A stretch of 64,000 nt of DNA from Grifola frondosa (taxonomy: Eukaryota; Basidiomycota; Agaricomycetes; Polyporales; Grifolaceae): the NCBI GenBank assembly GCA_001683735.1, contig LUGG01000002.1:62001-126000 (forward strand). Direction: 5' to 3'. Positions 11,591-24,690 of the stretch are shown piece by piece (positions within the stretch are counted from its first letter, which is position 1; every line of letters begins with the position of its first letter). A model generated the notes under the pieces. That model did not search any database and was not told the origin of the DNA. It worked only from the letters and a program-made list of their open reading frames with translations. A program made the position numbers and the translations under genes.

Positions 11591-12983
11591 AATGTCCAAA
11601 GACGCTTCGTTGGACAGTCACAGAAGTGTGGCCGGCCCTAAAGGACCGCCCGAATGTGTCGCCGACTGTCTGCCCAGCCGAGCCCGTGAGTTGTTCTTCC
11701 TCACAGCGGCGCCATGGTCCAGGCTAAACTTGCGCGATATCAGGTGATAGCACATTAATATCAGACCGCAACGGTATGTGGTAGCTGATCGAACGGGCGC
11801 AGTCATAATCTCACGGCTACGTCACATTAGGGGTCGCCGCAAGCGGCGCAAGAAGAATCAGAGACCTCCAGATGCTGGGTCACGTCATAGGCAGTTGGCC
11901 AGTGCACCGACCAGTGCTCCAGCGGCGAGTGACGCATGCTCACCGCCGTGGGCATCATTGCCATGCAGTGGCTGGTCGGCAGCCGTCGCCACTCTCACTC
12001 TCATTCTGCAAGCGCATCCCCCTCCCCCACAGTTGTATTCTCTCCTGCCTCCTCACCTGTTCTATGCCCAAGGGGAGCTGATCGGCCGGCGCTTCCACAA
12101 TTGGCTGCGCATACGCATGTACTGTGTCACCCAAGCGATTAACCCACCCGCGAACGGCAAAGTGCTCATGACCACTGGCCAGTGGCGCATCGCGCTGGAG
12201 GGTAGGTATCATGCCATACCTTACAGTGCACTCGCTGTGCGCCCAATGTCAAGCCCCGATGATATCGCGCAATTGCCCGTGGGACCTGCAGTTGATGCTG
12301 TCCGCGGCAAACGCACGCGGGACCTCGTGGACGGCGAAGCCCCAGATCGTGAGCGGCATTGAAAAGAGGCGGCATCAAAAGTTGGCCGACCGCCTCGACA
12401 TCGCCGTGCGTTTCGGCGTGTATGCGAAGTTTGCGCCATACCAGCCAGAACTCACCCTGCCGTCTTGGGGCATTGCAACGTGACTTTGGCGACGGCCGAG
12501 AGGGATGCAAGGTTATGGAGCGAAATCGTGTGGGAGGTCGCCTTACTGAATTTCCGACTAGAGCTCCTGGACATCGACCGCGAGTTAGTGCCTCACCTTT
12601 ACAGCGACGATGGCACTACTGGTCAATCCGCGACTCGAGAACGCAAGCTGAAATCCATTTGGAGTGAAGATGCATACATCCGACCTATGTTGGATGATGA
12701 GGGCATGGTGGACATCCTGGCTGCGCCTCACTGGGAGATGCGACGTGTGGGGTACGTGCGGTGGGCGGGCGTAATGCAACAGTGGCCGGATTGGCAGCTT
12801 GAGTGGGATGAGGAAGATCTCACGGACGAACATGCGTACAGCGCGTTCGAGATTCGTGTGGTAGCAGCATACTGTCGCACATTCTTCGGGGTCCGAGGAC
12901 GAACTCCCACATTTCCGTTGGTCCCGCCTGGTTCGTTATCACGCCATGTACAACATGCGTGGGGGAAGGATATGGCAGCATGA
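11591..12983 (+). pseudogene. Uncharacterised fungal protein B, frame-broken (second of trio)
   Basis: Coding sequence is spread over three frames: 11778-12360 (basic start, PPHLFYAQGELIGRRF), about 12361-12480 (KLADRLDIAVRFGVYAKF) and 12465-12983 (ATAERDARLWSEIVWEVAL, then LELLDIDRELVPHLY). Peptide character continues across the joins, so two small indels or unannotated introns are the likely cause. The last part is an acidic, tryptophan-rich helical domain ending at a TGA at 12983. No known catalytic motif is visible. It lies between proteins A and C in the same orientation. It could be a decayed member of a lineage-specific family; function unknown. Confidence 0.45.
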
Positions 12984-13444
12984 ATGCTCGCTTGCAGAGA
13001 TGGGACGCTGATCGTTATGGGTGTTTTCATGGTAGGCTACCATGTATGTATGTTAGCAAGTTTGATCCATGTGGTTTAATATATGTCAGTTTGAATCGGT
13101 AGATTCCATTCAATGCAATAAGTGTGCTCCGAACTTTCGACGTTGACAATGAGCTAGCGAATTGAATGCCGTGCCCGAGTGCGCACAGTCAAATGACCTT
13201 TGAGACTTAAGCTTAACTAGATTGGCGCAGCTATGTATCCTCTCAAACAACGCCCCCACGACCTAACACTGGGGCGATAAAAACATATCCCGTCTTCCAT
13301 TTATTGTGGGCTGAGTATGACAATTGTGGTTGCAAATAGATTTGTTCGCACAATGCCATATTGCGAGTTAGTGCTCGCAGTCATTCGGGCTCATGAGGCA
13401 CAAACAAGGCACGCGCTGGACCAGCGCCACCACGATGTGCAAGA
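12984..13444. other. Spacer between unknown genes B and C
   Basis: AT-richer sequence without a persuasive open frame, likely the 3' flank of gene B leading into the duplicated block at 13445. Confidence 0.3.
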
Positions 13445-13779
13445 ATGGCAACACAGCTTGCACCATGGCACAGCAATCCCAAGGGCAAGGGCACCCCTCT
13501 GTTTCTGCGACAGAGAGGAAGGCCGTCATTGCGGGCACTCTCTTCTGCAGAGATTGTTCCTGACAGTCACAGCCCTGCTCTCCATTTCCCGTCGAGGATG
13601 AATGGCCTAATGGCGACAACACAGCTCGCGCCCTGGCACAGCAGCAATCCCTAGGGCAAGGGCATCCCTCTGTCTCTGCGACAGAGTAGAAGGCCGTTGT
13701 CGTGGGCATTCTCTTTTGCAGAGATTGTTCCTGACAGTGAGAGACCTGCTCTTTGTTTCCCGTCCAGGATGAATGGCCT
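13445..13779. repeat. Tandem duplication, two units of about 165 bp
   Basis: Unit 1 (13445-13609) and unit 2 (13610-13779) align throughout: CACAGCTTGCACC versus CACAGCTCGCGCC, AGGGCAAGGGCA in both, CTGCAGAGATTGTTCCTGA versus TTGCAGAGATTGTTCCTGA, and GGATGAATGGCC ending each. Small substitutions and indels separate them. It is not obviously coding. Confidence 0.75.
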
Positions 13780-14306
13780 TGCAGACCACCTGGCGTGGTG
13801 CCCAGCGTGGTGAGTGCTATGTTAATGCATTTTGTGCTGACATACCCTTCTGCGAGCAGGTCTCCGATTGGGATATCACGCAACCCCGATGACCCAAGTC
13901 CGCTGGCGTTGGCGGCCGATGCGGATGTAGCATTGGGCCTTGCATGAAGCCCGCGTGTTCATTCCCTGAGATACCTTGTCCATCCGGCTTATCATTGACG
14001 TTAAAGCGGGCGCAACCACTGTACCATTCACGCCTCACCGAGCCGTGTGGATTGACCTCCCAGGAATGCACCTCCATGTAGTTATCACCATATGTTGTCG
14101 TAGAGCCCGTCTATCAGTTGAGGCGCACAGGGTTATGGCGGGCACGTACAGAAGCCTATAGCCTTCCACAATCGAGGAATTGCCTAAATGCCTCCACAGG
14201 GACGCGATCATGTGATCATCTTGAAAAAAGTGAAAATCCGTGTGGGCCTGGGCCCATGGGGCGTGCGCGTTGCATTCGCACTTTCCCACCTCTCTTCGCG
14301 TGCCTC
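13780..14306. other. Spacer upstream of unknown gene C
   Basis: No recognisable gene. Short open frames lack coherent character; the segment presumably carries the promoter of the gene starting at 14307. Confidence 0.3.
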
Positions 14307-16132
14307 ATGGGGGCGAGCAAGTTCACTGCAGCTGAAGTTGCCTGGCTTCATCAGCAGTTCACCAGTGAGGACGTTAGGACTATCCTTAGCGCACAAGGTC
14401 GCGGCGTCCTGTGTCAAGCTGCGAATCTGGTTGCTTCGCGCTATACGACCGTCAAATGGTCCGAACCGCTCCCACCCGAAACAGTGGCCGAGTTTACGAA
14501 ACGACGTGCAGGGAAGACTGTGGCCGAACGACAGCATCTCCAGCCTTACACCGAGGAAAGTGAAGATCATCGTCAGGAACGACTGCATAATGTCCCCACG
14601 GTAAGCTTGTCGTTTTGCTATGCATAGTTCTCTGAACCTTGGCCCATGCAGAGGATCTACAATTGGGCGAAGATACACTATGGCCACCACAACAATCCGG
14701 CCACATCGAATCAGATCACCCCCATGCCGATCGCACCAATTCCCAAACCCTCATCTCCTCGCAAAGCCACCGCTTGGGACATATTCAAAGCCGAACATCC
14801 CGACATCGATGCACCTCCTGCGTTGACCACGGCGGCAGGTGGGAAGCGTGGCGATATTGGGGCATTTGTCAAGCTTGCGAAGGCCAAATTCGATGCACTG
14901 CCGGAGCATGAGCGGGACTTCTTTGTGATCAAAGCAGCAGACATGAATGCTCAGACACATAACGACAAGCCGCAGGGAGAAAGCAGCGAGGGGGAGAATG
15001 AAGCCGTGAGAGCCGCGTGCGTTAACATCTCTACCTCCACCATGTTCACTGACCTACATCATGCTACAGGAAAGCCTGGCAACTTCCTGATCACATCAAA
15101 CATACCCTCAAGCACTGGCGACAGGAGATGGGCTGGATTGGCTTCTGCTTCGCCGGTGGTTTGGATGAATATGGGGAAGTTAGTGCTTGCGCGTGAGTTC
15201 AACCTGTCCATATCACACGTTCCATGTCATGACAGACGTGCAATCAGCGAGTGGATCGGACTGGATGCCCATGGATGTTCATTCGAGAGTATCCTCTGTG
15301 AGGAGCTGCATTGGACCCCGGCCCAGCTTCGTATGAAATTCATCCAGTTTCTGTATACGATTTTCGGCCGCGCCGACACAGACGGGGGTGACGGGAAGGA
15401 GGGTGCCACAAAGGCCACTATCAAAGTGCCATCTGCTGAGACCGATCTACCCAATGCATGCGCCGACGCAGAGATATCGACTTATGAGACGACTATTCCG
15501 CCTCATCTGGTTCGTAAGATTGCCCAGTTATCTGTGCCGTCAGTGGTACCCTCTGACTTGGTAGCTACGACACATCCCGCGGAGCTGAATGTCGATGTTA
15601 GTGTGAAAACTGCCTTGCGAGATGTGGAGGAGACGGACGCCCATCGGGATGTGGGTGTCACATCAGCAGAAGATCAAAGGATACCAGATGTGCAGGTGGT
15701 GGACATGATTCCCACCGGAGAACACCTGGCCCAGCCAGATGCGGAGGTAGCCGAGGTGGGACATGAGGAGGGCGGGGGGGGGGGACAGGGGACGTGGTAG
15801 CCCCCGCCGAAGACCTAACACAGCAACATGCAGAGATCACGGCGGAATGTGAGCCCACGGGCCCTGCGAAGATTGTCACTGCTCTGGAGAAGAAACGCGC
15901 AGCCGCTGCTCGTGCGCGTGGAGCGGCGGCGAAGAAGAAGACGAACAGGGCCCCCAAGCGTGACGCCGCCACCGCCGCGAAGAAGGCCACGGCTACTCCG
16001 AAAGGTGTGGCAACTGCCACAGCCAAGATGGCCACGGCACCTCTGCAAGCGACCACCAAGAAAGCCAAGGACGAAGCAGCGGGCACACAGGGGAAACGTC
16101 CCTCGGTCGACCCTGGCCCACCATCCGCATGA
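14307..16132 (+). CDS. Uncharacterised protein C with HMG-like segment and H1-like basic tail (frame break at a G run)
   Basis: Exon 1 (14307-14600, 98 codons) starts at MGASKFTAAEV. A 51-nt intron (14601-14651, GTAAGC...CATGCAG) joins in phase 0 to exon 2, open to a TAG at 15800. The result is about 480 residues. A segment near residues 130-185 (TAWDIFKAEHPDI, later LAKAKFDALPEHERDFF) has the spacing of a degenerate HMG-box helix bundle. At 15774-15784 an 11-base G run ends the reading. The next frame, entered by one extra G, is open for 112 more codons to 16132 and encodes an alanine-lysine-rich, histone-H1-like tail (KRAAAARARGAAAKKK). That tail fits as the natural C-terminus. The break may be a homopolymer sequencing error, a recent mutation or slippage. 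A nuclear DNA-binding role is only inferred. Confidence 0.6.
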
Positions 16133-16730
16133 AAATTTGGTTTGAGACCTGCGCTTTTCCTCGTGTTCTTTGTACGACTTCCTTCGCCCGACGAATCCTT
16201 GCTCCACCTTGCTATTCCTCCTCTCCCACAGCCTGGGTGCGACAACCAGCATAGGTTGCCTCGACACAAAGAACATTGATTGCTCCTTCCTTTCGGCACA
16301 AAGATGCCATCAGCTATTCCAATCAAATGTGAGTACTCGTTTGTATTCTGCAATGTGATGCAGATTTGAATACATCTACCAGGTGTCTCCATTCGCCATC
16401 TCGACTCCAATCGTGAGAAATCACGCAAATTCAAAAAGGCCGATGTCTTTTTGCAATCCGCGTTCCGACAATCTCTATTTCACGAGACCACGTCATGCAA
16501 GGCTTCTGCGAGCGACTCCTGGAGGCATTGGGATACTGCGATTCCCATGTGAGTCGTCGCAGAGAAAACTTGTTCTCCACTTGGTCTAAAGCACATTAGC
16601 CATGACTTCGACGGATTCACCGTACAAGTGGTGCAGAACCGAATATTTCCTTTCCAGGAGAAAGTGCTAGGCCGTGTTGACGTAGACTGTACCAGCTTTG
16701 CAGTGGTCGACTCAGGTGCCACATGCGGTA
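16127..16730. repeat. 604-bp duplicated 5' module of NACHT genes, copy 1
   Basis: Identical to 22151-22754 except for about one base (CGCCCGACG versus CGCCCAACG near 16190). The left boundary coincides with the stop codon region of gene C. The right boundary is GGTA, the splice donor of the third exon. Offset between copies is 6024 bp, same orientation. Confidence 0.95.
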
Positions 16731-18700
16731 TGATCACGTTGGTTAAGGTGATTACAATATTAACTGACCCGCCATTCCTTGTCTCGGATAGAGAAAATAT
16801 TCACCTTGAATTTGGCTGATGGTAGTCCTTCAAAGTTCGCGAATACCATCACATTTTCTCGTCTCCACATTGGTATGTCAATCAGCCTATGCTTTATGAT
16901 TGACTGATCCAAATACATGACTCCAAGAAACAGCCAATTCACTGCCACAGGAAGCTGAACACGCCGAAGATTCGTCATTGGGACGTGCAATGGGCCAAGA
17001 AATACACCGGAAACCTCTTGTATCCTCGGGCCTTCCCTTGGAAGATACAGTTCGCACTTGGGGAGATCAGCGATCACATCGATTTGGCTCACATCGTCAT
17101 ATTGGTTGTTGAGAAGTCGGCTGGGCCAATTTCCACGAATACGCCCTTGCAAGAACTTCACTCAAAGGTGGATTCGGCCCGGAAGTCGGAATTTGTGTCT
17201 GAATCATGCAAATGGGTAGAGAAATTTGAGAAGTCGCAGAGATACATGGAAGGCGTGATGTCGCTGGTGGAAGGTTTTGCGGATGTAAGCATGAATCCTG
17301 TCCTGATGAGTGTCGTTTTTGAGGAATGATGACTACAGCTTCATCTGATCTCCCAAATCAGTTTTGGATCGCTTACGAAGGCATACAACGTATAATACCT
17401 TGTCCCATTAGTCGATGCCGTTTCACCTATCTCACGTTTGCTCTTTCAGATCATGAAAGATCAGGTCGAACTTGACGTCAAAGTTCGAGATTTAGTTTCC
17501 TCCATGGAAAAGATGCTCTCCGTGCTCGACGCTCTTGAGGGGTGAACAATGTTGAAAGACACTGTTGAATGCACAATGAAAGAAGTGCAGATCTGTGCGG
17601 GATTCATCTCTCACTATGCAGAGAAGGGATTCACAAGTACGAATGATGTTCAAGAATTGTTCATTATCATTCATTGCTAATATCTCTGAGTAGGTCGAAT
17701 ACTGCACGAGTCCAAACACATGATTGATGGCTTTCAGAATACATTTACGCAACTGAAACACGATGTGCACGGAGGTGCCACAGTGCAAGCTCTGCAAATC
17801 ACCGACCGGCTTCAAACAGCGGCGAATGACCATGGTTAGCTGTGTTAAATACTGCTATTTATAATTTGGCTGATCCTTGAACAAAAGTGTTAAGATGCCT
17901 ACCACGAGCCAGAAAGCGAACGGTGATGAGGGACTGAGTTGTCTGGATGGCACCCGAACGGACGTCCTGAATAGGATATCCAAGTGGATCGACAATGTGG
18001 AATATGGCCGGAACGTGTTCTGAACTTAAAGCGATCGCCGGCAGTGGTAAGTCTACCATCGCCTCGACTGTTGCACGGCTTTTCGACAAAGGCGAGAGTT
18101 CATGTCGTGGGATTCTCGGCGCCGCCTTCTTCTGCAAATTGGACGACGAGGAACTTCGCCGACCGGACTTACTTTGGCCCACCATTGCTTTCCGTCTCGC
18201 GTACGCACACACTTCCCTCAAGGAATACATTCTGCGTTCTATCGATGTCAATCCGGACATTGGCAAATCGCCTAGCGCGAATCAATTTCAAAAATTGATA
18301 GTCGACCCACTCTCTTCCTTCCCTCTGGCCCTGAGGCGACTCCTGTGGTTGTCATTGTGATCGACGCCCTCGACGAGTGCGGTGATTCTTCGAGTCACGA
18401 TTTGATATTACGCTGTCTGGCTGGCCAATCGACATTACTTCCTTCCTGGGTCAAGGTTCTAATTACAAGCAGACCAGAAATTGACATCGCGGAGTCCCTG
18501 GTTGCTGTCTGAGAGAGGTTGCAGCTGGAGACGTGGAATGAAGGACAGCAATCTGACGTTGCGAAATATATTCGGCTCAGTGGATATGGAACAGGTCGCC
18601 CGAGCGTCGATAGTCCCATATGTCGCATGACTCTTCCAGTGCATCCTCATATATCTGAAATGCATCTGCGGATTATACAGAGCTAATTCAGTCATCGAGA
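16304..18700 (+). pseudogene. NACHT-type NLR-like receptor with C2-like N-terminus, pseudogene 1
   Basis: Starts at ATG 16304. Exons joined by short GT-AG introns give a C2-domain-like N-terminus (FKKADVFLQSAFRQSLF, GFTVQVVQNRIFPFQEKVLG, then IFTLNLADGSPSKF after the intron at 16729). A helical linker follows with WVEKFEKSQRYMEGVM and LVSSMEKMLSVLDALEG. The NACHT P-loop AIAGSGKSTIA lies near 18033-18062, followed by RPDLLWPTIAFRLAY. Walker B, VVVIVIDALDECG, is near 18343-18381, and LITSRPEIDIAESL follows. These proteins are cytosolic nucleotide-dependent signalling receptors used in non-self recognition. A stop at 18358 with a frame change just before Walker B, and stops in the linker, show decay. 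C-terminal WD40, TPR or ankyrin repeats are not present before 18.7 kb. Confidence 0.8.
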
Positions 18701-21700
18701 AATATTAGTGACTACAGACGACGGCGATGGTAATTCATGTCTCGCTGGCATGTTGATTTGACTGTAAACCATTGTATTGATATCAACCTATAACAATTCG
18801 AACATTTCTCCGGTGTGAACTACATGCAAGCTGCGGGTCCTACAGCACATCAAAGAGATCGAGATTGAGTTGATGGTAACAGAATTTTCTGGAGTAGTAC
18901 GTAATTCTACCTCTAGCAGTTCCTTCCTCAGCCTGGGCGAGAGGTGGTATAGTGCTTCTGGCACACGAGATATGTTCCCGCCGCCGCAGGTAACATAAAC
19001 TCGGAATGTTGCACAGCTCGTTGACGGCCACTGGGGTATTCTCCTATTGCAAGGTCACAAACGTCTCAACATAACCTATTTGAACGAAAGACGAATAGAA
19101 CTCTCACCGACGCACTGGAGCGATGGGGGCCGATCGACCGAATATCTTCGTCCACCAAATGGAACAGTTGCACGTCATGATAATCGCTCTACATGCAATG
19201 CCGCATGCCATTGCTAAGAGTCATGTGTGTTCACAAGAGGACCTTATGTCGCGTACAGAGAGTTTATGTATTGGCAAGCTTTCAGGATGTATAGAGGATG
19301 AATACGTGCGGGCATGTTCGGAGGATTTCCGCACGGATTCTACATGTTGAGGGCGTGTGAGCAATGGCATTGGAATGTACTGCACATATCTACTTCGAAT
19401 TTTCATGACCACATCCGCGTTCTTGCGGTCGCCGGATGAGATAAGCCCGACATCCGGTCCAGAGGTCTGTAGTAGATATCACAGTGTGGAGAGCAGTCGG
19501 GCGAAAGAAGTGGGCCTGCTACAAGAACAGATGGAGAGCCAGTATGCATGTTCACTCGTATCAGATGACGGTCAGGGTAGATGGGAAGGTTATAGGGGCG
19601 TAGGGACGAGTGCGGGCCACTAACAATAGTTTGTATTTAGCTCAATGAAGCGAAGAAGCGGATGCACACCTTGGTGCATTCGTGGCTAGACATAACCTGA
19701 GCACATATTCGCGGACATGTGGTGTCATGACATGTTGTCGAGAATCAGGGACGAGGAAGACACACGAGGTAGGTGGCTAGACAGAACATGGAACGATGAT
19801 GTGGTAAATACATGATACTACTGCGTTTCTCGTAATGGGTAGTTGAGTGTGAGTCGCAGGCGATGTGGAATGGAAAATGAGGGAACCGCACCGCGAATTT
19901 ATCAGTCCAGGGCAATGTACTCGATGAATGAGTGTCCTCAAAGTTAATAGTTGTCAAACAAACACACCGTTGATAAATCTTTCAATTTCTGTACACTCGA
20001 TCAAAACCACTGAGCACGAACGTCAACGGGTCATCAAGACGCATCTGGACAGGGGGACAAGGCGTAGCAGATGGCAACCGAGCAATGGGGTAAGCTCACT
20101 GGGATGTGGAGGAAGAACTGCGAGATAGACGAGAGATGCAAAGCCCGATGGGTACCTGTGAGATACGTTGAAACTTCGTGGAGTGGGTGGTAAGGTTCAA
20201 TCAGATTGACGCTCACTGGAAAGAGCAAGATGTACGGAGTAGAGAATATGGCCTGGATGCATAGTCTCTATCCAGTTGTCGCAAGGTGCATCACGTTCGC
20301 GGTATTCGCTCGCGGGCGCAGAGTTGGCTGATGGGATGAGACGAGGACAGACAAGAAAGACTTAGAAAGACGCCGGTGAAGACTGCGAGTGGGAGAGGTA
20401 AGGAGTTCAACTTCAGAGGTAAGTCGAATTGCAGGAAATAGAAACGTGCTGCAGTCAGCGCTCACGACGGTGGCGAATGGGCAGAGAGCATGCTCGGAGT
20501 AAGTACAAATGTGTTCACAGAAAACAAAGTTAGTTGAAATTGAATCTCCGTGACGAGCGCTTGACTGTGCGTTATCTAGATAAGATTAGATTTGAATCCA
20601 AGCTTGCTCTATACCAACAGCTCTTCTACGCTGTCACATCCATTCTTCAAAGCTTCACCTCGGTATTTACTCGCTGCAGCCGCATCCTTCCTTTTCAAGC
20701 CCAAATCTATACGAGTCTTACGCTTCCGTTCCAGTTTTGTGATCGTGTCTCTCCCAGGCCCGTTTGCCCGCGACGCATGACTCTTCAAGCTTCGTTACTA
20801 CACACTTGTCCATCACGTCGCTCCTCCGAATCCGTTCAATGTAGTCTCGGAAACTACAAGGCGACGTGCAGCGCTATGGGTGTCTCATACTGTGTTGTTG
20901 TATCTGTGATGCTTCGCAAATGGTGAGTAGTCCGACACATGTCTCGGTGTGCGCGCGGTAGGCCCACTCCTGGACCCTTTCCCCCAATTCAGTCACATTT
21001 AACGTCTCTCTGAAAATACTGCAGCCAGAGATCGTCGGTTGTGATAGTAGGTGGGCTTTCGAAATCAGCAAGTAGGAACGCTGTACATAGCGACTCTCCA
21101 GATGCCGTTCTGGGAATTGCAGACCAGGCACGATCCTGCCTGTCCACCGGTACGTCTACTCTGCTCTCAACCCAAATTGTTGACTCCGCTCACCTTATGG
21201 GCCAGCAAGACCCCTTTAATGTTGATAACTGCAATAGAGTAGGATCTACTTTCTGAACCTTGATCGGAATCGATCCAATCGTCATCCTTGGTTTCTACCC
21301 CACGGAGTGTGTTTGATGGTCAATTTGCTGTCCAACATATCGTCTGTCTCGACTTCCATCTGCAGCGCTGCCCTAGCGTGCACATTTGCATGCGTCATAA
21401 CCTCGCTCACGATCAAGCTGATAGGTGTCTCTCACTGCAAGCATTCTCTTTCCAGGCTGCGTTCCTGTGTGTACCTCTCATCTGAACCGGAAAGGCCCTA
21501 CATCTTATCTAAATTCAGCTGAGCTGATGATACACCTAAGCCAGGCTGACCTCACTGATAGCGCTCTGCGTGCTCCGAGGTGGTTTCAGTCAGGGCGATC
21601 ATGAGTAGTGCTATCTCGCGGAGCGGTGCATATTGTTTCGCCGTGTCCTTCGTCGTTTCTTTGGCCAGCCTGTGACTTCTGAAATACGCTGCATGGGGCA

Positions 21701-22150
21701 CATTCATATTACGTATGCAATTCCTTGATCCATCTCATCCATTTATCTTGCCTCTTGCACTGCGATCAGCGGAGGACGAATGGATGGTCTCCCCGAAGAT
21801 AACTGGATGATAAATTTGTTGCCTCCATTGCATATATCCAGAGGCTGTGATGTTTGTGGGACCTGGATATGCGGCTCACAGTTGTCTCGTGACTGGAGCC
21901 ACATTGGACGGAATGCTTTTCACTTTCAATATCTACACACTAACGTATTGTCTGTACCAGAATATTGACGATCCCGACCGGTCCATCGTTTCCAACTTGA
22001 ATCGCATGCGCTGGATAGGTGTGGTGTGTTGAATGATCTTGTGCACTAGTTGCCGGCCATTAATCTCTCCGCGGCTCCGTGGCGCCTCTACCAGCGCCTC
22101 TTGGTCTCTATCTAGTATCCTTCTCAATCAAAGATATGACAGTTTGACAA
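18701..22150. other. Gene-poor interval between the two NACHT copies
   Basis: I found no recognisable family. Modest open frames at 20534-20926 and 21307-21522 (the latter rich in small hydrophobic residues, a possible membrane segment) and around 21780-22030 could be exons of unknown genes, but none connects convincingly. The stretch probably contains the lost 3' half of NACHT copy 1 in decayed form. Confidence 0.35.
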
Positions 22151-22754
22151 GCATGAAAATTTGGTTTGAGACCTGCGCTTTTCCTCGTGTTCTTTGTACG
22201 ACTTCCTTCGCCCAACGAATCCTTGCTCCACCTTGCTATTCCTCCTCTCCCACAGCCTGGGTGCGACAACCAGCATAGGTTGCCTCGACACAAAGAACAT
22301 TGATTGCTCCTTCCTTTCGGCACAAAGATGCCATCAGCTATTCCAATCAAATGTGAGTACTCGTTTGTATTCTGCAATGTGATGCAGATTTGAATACATC
22401 TACCAGGTGTCTCCATTCGCCATCTCGACTCCAATCGTGAGAAATCACGCAAATTCAAAAAGGCCGATGTCTTTTTGCAATCCGCGTTCCGACAATCTCT
22501 ATTTCACGAGACCACGTCATGCAAGGCTTCTGCGAGCGACTCCTGGAGGCATTGGGATACTGCGATTCCCATGTGAGTCGTCGCAGAGAAAACTTGTTCT
22601 CCACTTGGTCTAAAGCACATTAGCCATGACTTCGACGGATTCACCGTACAAGTGGTGCAGAACCGAATATTTCCTTTCCAGGAGAAAGTGCTAGGCCGTG
22701 TTGACGTAGACTGTACCAGCTTTGCAGTGGTCGACTCAGGTGCCACATGCGGTA
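22151..22754. repeat. 604-bp duplicated 5' module of NACHT genes, copy 2
   Basis: Direct repeat of 16127-16730 with about one mismatch. Similarity stops abruptly on both sides. The left flank is unrelated, while the right flank is a homologous but strongly diverged intron and exon. Confidence 0.95.
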
Positions 22755-23640
22755 AGATACCAGTGCTTATCATTACGACGCCAACTGACCCGATAATATT
22801 CTATATCTCGCAGAGCATTCACCTTGACTTCGACTGACACTAATCTCCTGACACTCGAAATTGCTGTTGCATTTTCTGGTCTTCGCATCAGTATGTCTAC
22901 CAAACTACATGTTGTAACTGATTTAAATACATGGCTTATAGAAGAGACAACCGATCAAGTGCCCGGCGGACCAGAAATCCCTGAACATTCTTCATTGCAA
23001 TCCTCCGAAAGAGGTCAGGAAACCCTCCTCGAGTGTCCTACATTGTCGGTTCCCGCGGTCGATGCAGGTGCACGCTTGAGGGAGGTCAACGACCACATTG
23101 ATTCGGCTCGCAACGTCACACCGAGTCCTCCCAGATGGGTGGAGAAGTTCGACAAGTCTCGTGGGTATATGGATATCATCGTGCAGATGGTCGAAAGCGT
23201 TGCAGAAGTGAGTGCAGCGCTCGGTTCAGAAGTCCATGCTCTCACGAATTGTCGATGTAGCTCCATCCCATCGCCAAGATCGCCGTCAAGGCTCTCACGA
23301 TGATATACGATGTAGGTCTATTTGTTTTCTGAACTGCTCCCTCTTTCGACTCATAGTCGTTGCGCACGATAGGAACAACAAGGAGATATACACAACAGCC
23401 CCAGAGTCTGGTCTCGTCCATGGAAGAAATGCTTTCCGCCCTAGCTGCGCTCCATGATCTCAAAGACGTCTTCGACAAGATCAAATGTTCGAAGACACAA
23501 TCGAACATGCGATCAAGAATGTCGACATCTGTGTATCCCCATCAACTCATCCACCGTAACTTTCAGACAGGCTGATACGGCAACCTTTAATGAAGGATCG
23601 CATTGAAGAGTTGAAGGCATTATTTTGAAAGTGATCCTCA
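22328..23640 (+). pseudogene. NACHT-type NLR-like receptor N-terminal half, pseudogene 2
   Basis: ATG at 22328 with the same first three exons as copy 1. The fourth exon (FTLTSTDTNLLTLEIAVAF region near 22815-22890) is homologous to copy 1 but four bases shorter at its start, which breaks the frame unless another acceptor is used. Further segments follow the same order: VNDHIDSARN, RWVEKFDKSRGYMDIIVQM, LHPIAKIAVKALTMIYD, and LVSSMEEMLSALAALHDLK near 23400-23470. It ends before any P-loop, replaced by a glycoside hydrolase fragment at about 23650. It is therefore a truncated paralogue lacking the nucleotide-binding domain. Confidence 0.75.
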
Positions 23641-23649
23641 CTCACTTTG

Positions 23650-24440
23650 TAAACAGGATACAAGGGAATATGAATGGTTGGATGATTTCAATGATCCCCT
23701 TGACGATACAAAGACATTCAATCAGACTGGTTTGGTATGTTCTACTGTCCGCATTTTCTCTCAAAGGGGTGCTCATCTAATGATATAGGAAGCAATGATG
23801 CGCCAGAAAGGCGGATCTATCTGGGGTGGTTATCTGACCCTGTGGGGATAAATTTGTTTTTGGAGTAACCATTGGCCAACGATATCTCATGGAGAATACA
23901 ACGCTTGGTATTCCAGCGCTCATACAGTCTGAAGGTAACTTATCCACACTTTCGTTACGCTCAATGTCCTGAAGCATGTTGAATACGCTAGGGTTGCGTG
24001 GGTTCACGAACAATGGAACGACATGGCCCTCTCCAATCGGACTTGCTGCCTCCTTCAATCCTACCCTGCCCACTCAGGTGGCTGCTACAATCGCTACTGA
24101 AGCAGAAGGCCTCGGAGTCTCACAGATATTTGCTCCCGTGCTCGACCTCTCACGAGAGCTCCGCTGGGGTCGGGTCGAGGAAATTTTCGGTGAAGATCCA
24201 TTTTTGTGCGTATCATCTGTTGGTCAAAATCACAGAAACTGAATGTGATTGCACAGAACCGGGGAAATGGGACATGCATACGTCACCGGACTAAGTCTGA
24301 TAGACGACGTAATGCCAGTTCTACTGCTATTGCCCGCATGGCCTCAACGTGCAAGCATTTTGCTGCATTTGACAGCCCACAGGGCGGTGTGCTGATGCTT
24401 CCGCGAACAGACGGGACGTGTCCCTTTAGCCAAAAGTGAC
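23650..24440 (+). pseudogene. GH3 beta-glucosidase/xylosidase-type N-terminal fragment
   Basis: Three exon-like pieces give GH3 sequence: TLGIPALIQSEG, RGFTNNGTTWPSPIGLA, ATIATEAEGLGVSQIF, then PVLDLSRELRWGRVEE with FGEDPFL, and after a further intron GEMGHAYVTGL and MASTCKHFAAFDSPQGG. These are the substrate-pocket blocks of the N-terminal (beta/alpha)8 barrel of family 3 glycosidases, secreted or vacuolar enzymes that release glucose or xylose. A TGA interrupts GGYLTLWG near 23850, and the sequence stops near 24440 before the nucleophile aspartate region. It is a fragment of an enzyme usually over 700 residues long. Confidence 0.7.
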
Positions 24441-24690
24441 GTTTAACCTGTCACGTCGTAGAGATTCTCTGGAACCACAGGCATTTCTGCTCACCTCAAC
24501 ATGATTTTGCATCGCAAGTTCAGCTTGCGCCAGGTCCAGACGACATTTCTTCCCAATGATAGCTTCCTGTGCTTTGGACAGCGCGCTCGCAAGGCGTTTC
24601 TTGCCTCTCCCACACCTCCTTTGATGAGTCGTAAAGTTACTTTGATTCATGAAACTCTGTCCGCAATAGCTGCAGGACAACAGTGAGGAG
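24426..24690 (-). pseudogene. C2H2 zinc-finger fragment, transposon-associated type
   Basis: The minus-strand frame carries one C2H2 finger (CSYCGQSFMNQSNFTTHQRRC) followed by a basic helix with KKRLASALSKAQEA and GKKCRLDL. A single finger followed by an RR/KKRL-A-ALAKA helix is the pattern I associate with N-terminal regions of agaricomycete Plavaka-like (CACTA superfamily) elements. No transposase domain follows. An ordinary regulatory zinc finger cannot be excluded. Confidence 0.4.
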